Shown in pieces: positions 58,472 through 64,000 of a stretch of DNA of 64,000 bases. Numbering within the stretch: the stretch's first letter is position 1; each line of letters begins with the position of its first letter. The notes beneath the pieces were generated by a model, which made no database searches, was not told the DNA's origin, and worked only from the letters and a program-made list of their open reading frames with translations. The translations under genes were made by a program, and so were the position numbers. This stretch comes from Bacteroidia bacterium. Lineage in GTDB: Bacteria > Bacteroidota > Bacteroidia > J057. The DNA is taken from NCBI GenBank assembly GCA_033391075.1, contig JAWPMV010000001.1, forward strand, positions 2,666,001-2,730,000, in the 5' to 3' direction.

Positions 58472-60237
58472 GTCAGGCTATAGCTTATAGTTGAATTGGG
58501 TGAAAGAGCCATGATGAGTTCCTGGCCGTGGGTGGTTTGTCTGATTTCCGGCTTTGCATTTCCTTCTACCGCCAGATAGTAGTTAAAGTTATCCACGCCG
58601 TAAAGACCATGTGGGCCTTCATGGATTTCCATTCCTTTGGCTAACAAGATATAAGCTTTGCTTTCTTTGGAATCATTCAAACTTATGCTTCTTTTCAAAC
58701 TTCTTCCACTTGTTGAAGGGAGAATTTGATCCTGAATCTCTCCTCCTTCTAACGCATATCTAAATACGGGCCCACCATTTTCGCTTATGTTGTAGCCTTT
58801 GAATTTCAGAGGACCATCATCGCTCAGCTTCTCAGGCCAAGTACTATTCTTTTTGGGTAAAACTGCAAAGTTGGGCAAACCAGAATGAACGATGGCAGCT
58901 CCCATAGGTACTGCTAATTGCTCTGCTCCTCGGCCCACCCACATCTGCCGTACATCCAGAAATTCACCTCCCCACATTTGCAGCAGGCTGGCATTATCCA
59001 GGTCATAGCTATAATGAATCCCATCAGGATCTCCAATAGAAATGGCGTGGGTCAATTTTTCATCCTTATGCATCAGATAGCTTCTGTGCAAGCTTCCTTT
59101 TTCCTCCGCCTTCAAAGCATAGGGCTCGGGTTTTGCTCTTTTATATACAGAACCTTTGCTATGCAAGGGCATTTTCTCAATTCCTGGTCCTTCCACAAAG
59201 AGTCCCAGTCCGAAGCGCCAGTGCATATGTTCTTTGCGATAAAGAAGTTTGAAGTCATGATCCCCGGGAGTCAAGCTAATATTGGAAAACTTTGAATCCT
59301 CTTCATAATTGGTTTCCCCATCATGATTGATCAGTTCCTTTCCATCAATAAATAAGATAGCACCTCCCTGGACTCGAAGTTCAAACATATATTCTCCCTC
59401 GGTGGGGACATTGAGTTTTCCTTCAAATGTCAGGGCGTAATTTCTTCTTTCTTCCGTAACCTGCCAGCTCAAAGTGTCTGATTTTCCACTGTCTTTGACT
59501 TCAAGCGTGCTAAAATCCGGAATGGAATCGGGAGCAGTGGTTCTCCCTTCTATTTCGTAAAAATTATAGCTAAGATCGTCCAGAAAGGGAAGTTTGTCTT
59601 CGTACAATTTGTATCCAATATTTCTAAAAGCCATTGCTCCTTTCTCTACGAGAAACTCAAGTGGGGCTGCCTCTGGATTGGTAGTACCCATAGCCAGGTT
59701 TTCCTGTACCAAATATCCATTGAGCTCAATCTTGTCAAATACAGGTCCTCCTTCCGTATTGTGGTAGAGGACTCTGAGTTTTTGCCAAAGACCTGGCGCC
59801 AGAGAGGCATCAGCCATAGGAGGATCATCGTCGATCTTTCCGGCTGCATTGGCAAGTCCATCAGCTCCCCAATTGTCATTTAAATGAATCATATGGGCTC
59901 CTTGCAAAAGGATTCCTCCTTCTGCTCCTTTGGATGTCATGAATTCAATATCCAGTTCAATGTTTTGATGTGAAAAGGGACTACTATAAGTTGCGTTTCC
60001 ATCAGCTTCCAGAAGAAGTGTTTCATTTCCTTCCAGGGAAGTGATCTTTTCTCCACTTATAGGAGTTTCTAAATATGCCTTTCCTACCCATGCAGCTGAT
60101 TCACTTGCTTCCAGTTCCTGGAAATCAAGTTCTGTAGGAATAGCTATTTTGGGAGGACTGGACTCTGGTAGCCCTTCTTCCTCACATGCATATAAGGATA
60201 TGAGGATCAGAAGGACGAAAGGGATTAGCCTGTTCAT
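58465..60237 (-). CDS. DUF1080-like lipoprotein with PA14 domain
   Basis: 590 residues, lipoprotein leader (ILISLYAC, Cys18). Residues 50-220 are a concanavalin/DUF1080-like sandwich (IELDIEFMTSKGAEGGILLQGAHMIHLND ... AMAFRNIGYKLY), then a PA14 domain (about 270-370; GKLNVPTEGEYMFELRVQGGAILFIDGKELINHDG), and a C-terminal domain of unknown fold. PA14 often binds carbohydrate. It is cotranscribed with the propeller-cupredoxin gene, so both may act on a surface carbohydrate or related substrate. Confidence 0.75.
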   Translation of the reverse strand: MNRLIPFVLLILISLYACEEEGLPESSPPKIAIPTELDFQELEASESAAWVGKAYLETPISGEKITSLEGNETLLLEADGNATYSSPFSHQNIELDIEFMTSKGAEGGILLQGAHMIHLNDNWGADGLANAAGKIDDDPPMADASLAPGLWQKLRVLYHNTEGGPVFDKIELNGYLVQENLAMGTTNPEAAPLEFLVEKGAMAFRNIGYKLYEDKLPFLDDLSYNFYEIEGRTTAPDSIPDFSTLEVKDSGKSDTLSWQVTEERRNYALTFEGKLNVPTEGEYMFELRVQGGAILFIDGKELINHDGETNYEEDSKFSNISLTPGDHDFKLLYRKEHMHWRFGLGLFVEGPGIEKMPLHSKGSVYKRAKPEPYALKAEEKGSLHRSYLMHKDEKLTHAISIGDPDGIHYSYDLDNASLLQMWGGEFLDVRQMWVGRGAEQLAVPMGAAIVHSGLPNFAVLPKKNSTWPEKLSDDGPLKFKGYNISENGGPVFRYALEGGEIQDQILPSTSGRSLKRSISLNDSKESKAYILLAKGMEIHEGPHGLYGVDNFNYYLAVEGNAKPEIRQTTHGQELIMALSPNSTISYSLTW

Positions 60238-60327
60238 TATGTAATAGTAATAGTCAGATTGAGTATAAATCTAGAAAAAATTTGAATTTTAGTAAATTCA
60301 AGCTTCAATCTACAAAAACTACTTACT

Positions 60328-61137
60328 ATGCTTAGCAAAAATCTCAGCCTTTATTTAGTCCTTCTTATTTTATTTTCCGGTTGTCAAGCTCCGATTAAAG
60401 AGAATTCAATGGAAGAGGTAAAAGCCCCTTCAAAAGAATTTTATGAACTCAGAAATTATGAATTGTCAAGCCCGGAACAATTTGAGGCAGTCGCGACTTT
60501 CCTGAAAGATGCAGCCATACCCGCTCTGAAACGTCAGGGAATTGGGCCTATTGGTATGTTTAGCCCTTTAGATACAGCTAAAGATGGAAACTATATCAGT
60601 TTGCTACTCCCGTTCAGCAACCTGGATGTTTTCGCAGAACTACAGGATAAAATGATGCAAGACCAGGCATACCTGAGTTCAGGTGCTGCTCATTTGGACA
60701 TGGCTCATCCCGCCAAAGCTTTTGAAAGAATTGATAGTCGGCTTCTGATTGCTTTTGACAGCATGCCCAAAATGGAAGTTCCGGCAATTCACAGCAATCC
60801 GGATCGAGTGTTTGAATTGAGAAGTTATGAAAGCTATTCTGAGAAAAAAGGAATTGCCAAGGTCAAAATGTTTGATGCAGGCGGAGAGGTTACGATCTTT
60901 AAAGATCTGGGATTTTATCCGGTATTCTTTGCCCGGGCACTCACAGGAGATGAGCAACCCAATCTCATTTATATGGTTTCCTATAAAGATGCCACTGAAG
61001 AAACCCGCAAAGCTCAATGGACCTCATTTGGAAATGATGATCGCTGGAAGGCAATCAAGGATTTGGAGGAATATGCAAATACGGTATCCAAGATTCATAG
61101 CATTATGCTAAAACCACTTCCGGGTTCAGAAATCTAG
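60328..61137 (+). CDS. NIPSNAP-family lipoprotein
   Basis: 269 residues with a lipobox (ILFSGC, Cys19) and two NIPSNAP-type ferredoxin-like domains (FYELRNYELSSPEQFEAVATFL ... IGPIGMFSP and VFELRSYESYSEKKGIAKVKMF). NIPSNAP proteins are widespread and of unknown catalytic role; bacterial lipoprotein forms occur beside glycoside or keto-sugar genes. It diverges from the PA14 gene over 90 bp and is 3 bp upstream of the MBL gene. Confidence 0.8.
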   Translation: MLSKNLSLYLVLLILFSGCQAPIKENSMEEVKAPSKEFYELRNYELSSPEQFEAVATFLKDAAIPALKRQGIGPIGMFSPLDTAKDGNYISLLLPFSNLDVFAELQDKMMQDQAYLSSGAAHLDMAHPAKAFERIDSRLLIAFDSMPKMEVPAIHSNPDRVFELRSYESYSEKKGIAKVKMFDAGGEVTIFKDLGFYPVFFARALTGDEQPNLIYMVSYKDATEETRKAQWTSFGNDDRWKAIKDLEEYANTVSKIHSIMLKPLPGSEI

Positions 61138-61140
61138 TTC

Positions 61141-62157
61141 ATGAATCTATTAAAGAAAATTGGGATTGTTCTGGGAGCAATTTTGTTCCTGCTACTTTTT
61201 AGTCTGCTTTTCCTGTCCAGGTGTCATGTTGATCTTTCCGCTTATGATGAATATCTGGCAGAGCCTTCAAGTTTAAATGATAGCAGTCTTTATGTACAGT
61301 TTGCTGGAATCAGTACACTCTTAATATCTGATGGTGAAACCCAAATATTAACGGATGGATTTTTCAGTCGCCCGAGTATGTCCCGTATTTTATTAGGGGA
61401 AATTTATCCAGACACCCTGGATATTGCCTGGGCTCTGGACAAATTGGAAGCTTCTAAGCTGGATGGCATTTTTGTACTTCATTCTCATTTTGATCATTCG
61501 ATGGATGCACCAGAGGTGGCCCGGATAACAGGAGCGAATTTGTATGGATCTGCTTCCACAGCTAATGTCGGCAGAGGATGGGGACTTCCTGAAAATCAAA
61601 TCAAGGTTTTTGAAAGCGGTGAGTCTTTACAAATCGGAAAATTCAGAATTCAGCCCATACTGACCCAACACTATGAATTTCCCAATGCTCTCTTAAAAGA
61701 AAGAGCCCTGGAAGGAAGTCAGAATATTGATCTGCCCTTAGTCCCACCAGCCAAAGCCTTTGACTATAAAATGGGAGGAGCATACTCCTTATATATAGAA
61801 CATCCCCAGAGCAATTTTCTGATACATGGCAGCGCCGGATATATAAAAGATGGTTTTTCCAAAATCAGACCGGATATTGTTTTTTTAGGCATAGGTGGAT
61901 TGGGGAAACAAAAGGAATCCTATCAGGTTCAATATTTTGAAGAGTTACTTGACAAAACTGAGGTAAAGAAGGTTTTCCCTATTCACTTTGATGCTTTCGC
62001 TGGATCCATTCGAAAGTCCTTGCAAGGACCGACTTACCTAAACAATATCATGATGGATACAGAAGGAAGTTTACAAGCAACACTTGATGCATGTAGAAGT
62101 CGTTCTCTCGAAGCAGAATTATTGCCTCAATGGGAAAAAGTAAAGTTGTCCGATTAG
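61141..62157 (+). CDS. Membrane-anchored MBL-fold hydrolase (UlaG-like)
   Basis: 338 residues: an N-terminal TM helix (about 6-26), then an MBL fold with HSHFDH (114-119; H114, H116, D118, H119), LTQHYEFPN, SNFLIHGSAGY and FPIHFDAF. This is the broad lactonase/UlaG group. It follows the NIPSNAP gene after 3 bp, so the two are probably cotranscribed. Substrate unknown. Confidence 0.85.
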   Translation: MNLLKKIGIVLGAILFLLLFSLLFLSRCHVDLSAYDEYLAEPSSLNDSSLYVQFAGISTLLISDGETQILTDGFFSRPSMSRILLGEIYPDTLDIAWALDKLEASKLDGIFVLHSHFDHSMDAPEVARITGANLYGSASTANVGRGWGLPENQIKVFESGESLQIGKFRIQPILTQHYEFPNALLKERALEGSQNIDLPLVPPAKAFDYKMGGAYSLYIEHPQSNFLIHGSAGYIKDGFSKIRPDIVFLGIGGLGKQKESYQVQYFEELLDKTEVKKVFPIHFDAFAGSIRKSLQGPTYLNNIMMDTEGSLQATLDACRSRSLEAELLPQWEKVKLSD

Positions 62158-62198
62158 CAGAAATATGTAAATTGTAAAAAGAATTTAAATCAGAACAT

Positions 62199-63917
62199 AT
62201 GCCCACTACTACACTCGAATATTTCACGGAAAGATATCCGGATCTGTATTCAGATCTTAAAACTCAATTAGACTTTATTTATCGTTGGGAAACAGAAAAA
62301 GCAAATGAGACCTTTCTCCGTCAACCTTTTGGAGATAGCTGGAAAGAAATGACATGGGGGGAAGCTATGAAGGAAGCCAGAAAGATGACTTCGGCTCTTC
62401 AAAGCATGGGATTTAAAGAAGGAGATCATATTGCCATTGTATCCAAAAACTGTTATCACTGGATACTTGCCGATCTGGCTATTATGATGGGAGGTTATGT
62501 ATCAACTCCTTTTTATGCCAATCTATCTTCGGAACAAATGACAGAAGTATTGGAAAAGAGTGATGCTCGAGCTGTCTTTGTGGGAAAACTGGATACCTGG
62601 GACAATATAGATGGAGGCATACCCAAGGATTTCCCCATCATCAAATTTCCTCATTACAGTGGAAATGCGAAAGTCACCCGCGGAAAAGACTGGGATGAGT
62701 TGGTAAAAGCACATGATCCTATCGAAGGACAACCTAAGCCGGATATTGAAAGTAACTGGACTATACTCTTTACTTCAGGGACTACCGGCACTCCCAAAGG
62801 AGTAGTTCATACATTTAAGAATGCGGCCTTGATTATGAACGGAGAGGTTATCAATGATACATTGAAAACCCTTTCAACCCCCAATCCTACTTTCTTCTCT
62901 TTTCTTCCTCTAAATCATATTGCCGAGAGAACAGCAGTTGAGATTGGGGCGCTATTATCAGGAGGTAGCATATCATTTGCGGAATCTTTAGATACCTTCG
63001 CAAAAAATCTTCAGGACACCCAGCCTACCCTGTTTTTTGCAGTTCCCCGTATATGGACCAAATTCAATTTGGGGGTATTAGCGAAAATGCCTCAGAAAAA
63101 ACTCAATACCTTCCTCAAAATTCCCATCCTTAGTTGGCTGGTAAAAAAGAAAATCAAGAAGAGTCTGGGACTTTCAAGGGCTACTCTGATTATGACAGGA
63201 GCTTCTATTACTCCTGAGAGTTTGAAGCAATGGTACAGAAGTTTAGGGATCAATCTTCGAGAAGTCTATGGCATGACAGAAAATTTTGGTGGGTTTTCTC
63301 TAATGCCAGAATTTGGGCACAAAGCGAATACAGTAGGCAAACCCATGACCTATTGTGAAGGGAAAATTCATCCGGAAACGGGAGAGATTATGATGAAACT
63401 GCCCTGGATGATGAAAGGTTACTATAAAGATGATGCCTTGACTTCGAAAGTTCTGGTTGATGGATGGCTGCATACCGGAGATAAAGGCCAGATAGATGAT
63501 GAGGGATATATCAAAATTATTGGTCGGGTTAAGGATGCCTTCAAAACCAGTAAGGGAAAATTTGTTGTACCTACAATACTAGAAGATAAGTTCAGCGAGA
63601 ATTCAAATATCGAGCAAATTTGCGTAGCAGGATTGGGCGTTCCCCAACCTATTGCGCTGGTAAATCTTTCTGAAATTGGACTGGCTGAAGAGAAAGAGGC
63701 TATTGCTCAAAACCTGACAAATCATTTAGCAGGGGTAAATAAAAGTCTTCATGGACATGAAATAATTTCAACCATAGTGATTATTGAAGAAGCCTGGAGC
63801 CCGGACAACGAACTCCTCACTCCTACCCTCAAAATCCGGAGAGGAAAAATCGATGAAAAATATATGGAATCTTATGCGCAATGGCATGCAGATGATGCAA
63901 AAATCATTTGGGTATGA
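62199..63917 (+). CDS. Long-chain fatty-acid-CoA ligase (AMP-binding)
   Basis: 572-residue acyl-adenylate/CoA ligase: P-loop ILFTSGTTGTPKG (about 189-201), REVYGMTENFGGFSL, DGWLHTGDKG and GRVKDAFKTSKGKFV. It lacks the long N-terminal helix set of some eukaryotic ligases and matches bacterial FadD-like or long-chain acyl-CoA synthetases. It ends in a strong terminator. It may supply acyl-CoAs to the ACAD and FadH enzymes upstream. Gap to the MBL gene is 41 bp. Confidence 0.92.
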   Translation: MPTTTLEYFTERYPDLYSDLKTQLDFIYRWETEKANETFLRQPFGDSWKEMTWGEAMKEARKMTSALQSMGFKEGDHIAIVSKNCYHWILADLAIMMGGYVSTPFYANLSSEQMTEVLEKSDARAVFVGKLDTWDNIDGGIPKDFPIIKFPHYSGNAKVTRGKDWDELVKAHDPIEGQPKPDIESNWTILFTSGTTGTPKGVVHTFKNAALIMNGEVINDTLKTLSTPNPTFFSFLPLNHIAERTAVEIGALLSGGSISFAESLDTFAKNLQDTQPTLFFAVPRIWTKFNLGVLAKMPQKKLNTFLKIPILSWLVKKKIKKSLGLSRATLIMTGASITPESLKQWYRSLGINLREVYGMTENFGGFSLMPEFGHKANTVGKPMTYCEGKIHPETGEIMMKLPWMMKGYYKDDALTSKVLVDGWLHTGDKGQIDDEGYIKIIGRVKDAFKTSKGKFVVPTILEDKFSENSNIEQICVAGLGVPQPIALVNLSEIGLAEEKEAIAQNLTNHLAGVNKSLHGHEIISTIVIIEEAWSPDNELLTPTLKIRRGKIDEKYMESYAQWHADDAKIIWV

Positions 63918-63920
63918 TTA

Positions 63921-63955
63921 AAAAAAAGGGCTTCCAGAAGGAGGCCCTTTTTTTT
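63921..63955 (+). terminator. Intrinsic terminator of the acyl-CoA ligase gene
   Basis: 8-bp stem GGGCTTCC / GGAGGCCC (one T-G pair), loop AGAA, preceded by an A run and followed by eight T. The last 45 bp of the window show nothing else. Confidence 0.92.
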
Positions 63956-64000
63956 GAGAGAATGATTTCTCTTAACCGATTTGTCATTTTTTTTTGATTC

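Overview
The window looks like a chromosomal segment of a Bacteroidota bacterium. The support is lineage-typical families (a BatA-type protein, DUF2795, DUF2452, a fused E1 alpha/beta dehydrogenase, fused IcmF), two proteins with type IX secretion C-terminal sorting domains, many short-lipobox lipoproteins, and promoters of the Bacteroidota type (TTG, about 20 nt, TAnnTTTG) instead of sigma-70 boxes. The order cannot be fixed from this sequence. I see no rRNA, tRNA, CRISPR array, prophage or complete insertion sequence.

Layout. 1-6.8 kb: a truncated BatA-like gene, a DUF2795 protein, meaB with a lipoprotein, a membrane-anchored protein, dnaA and a small exported protein. 6.8-10 kb: a two-gene metal import system in which a substrate-binding protein is fused to the ABC ATPase and the permease is fused to a DtxR/MntR-type repressor, preceded by a perfect inverted repeat with DtxR-box geometry. 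10-16 kb: an M14 peptidase and lineage proteins of unknown role. 16.5-26.6 kb: an HPt protein, a keto-sugar type set (DUF1080 hydrolase, GMC oxidoreductase with its small subunit, a sugar isomerase-like lipoprotein), interrupted by a small patch with a solo IS3 OrfA-like gene and an unknown membrane protein. 26.7-31.6 kb: mixed exported enzymes, an SDR, a DinB-like protein and a DJ-1/AraC regulator.

31.6-39.8 kb: a TetR gene divergent from an operon for branched-chain 2-oxoacid dehydrogenase E2, fused E1 alpha/beta, and the fused B12 isobutyryl-CoA mutase IcmF. Together these would carry valine carbon to isobutyryl-CoA and then butyryl-CoA. 39.8-42.5 kb: a secreted metallopeptidase next to what appears to be the N-terminally truncated tail of an nSTAND-formylglycine-enzyme-like protein. 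44-48.2 kb: a tight four-gene operon (KAS III-like, NAD-dependent reductase, MBL hydrolase, adenylate-forming enzyme), probably making or modifying an acyl product. 48.2-51.7 kb: TetR plus a triple fusion of two acyl-CoA dehydrogenases and an SCP2 domain. 51.8-56.5 kb: a T9SS protein, 2,4-dienoyl-CoA reductase, a Crp-like regulator and a free-standing plug-like lipoprotein. 56.5-64 kb: a beta-propeller/cupredoxin protein with a DUF1080-like/PA14 lipoprotein, then NIPSNAP, MBL and acyl-CoA ligase genes.

Acyl-CoA metabolism recurs through the right half: BCKDH, IcmF, the ACAD fusion, FadH and an acyl-CoA ligase, with two TetR genes placed as likely local regulators. The most unusual system is the compact metal importer with built-in regulator at 6.8-9.9 kb.
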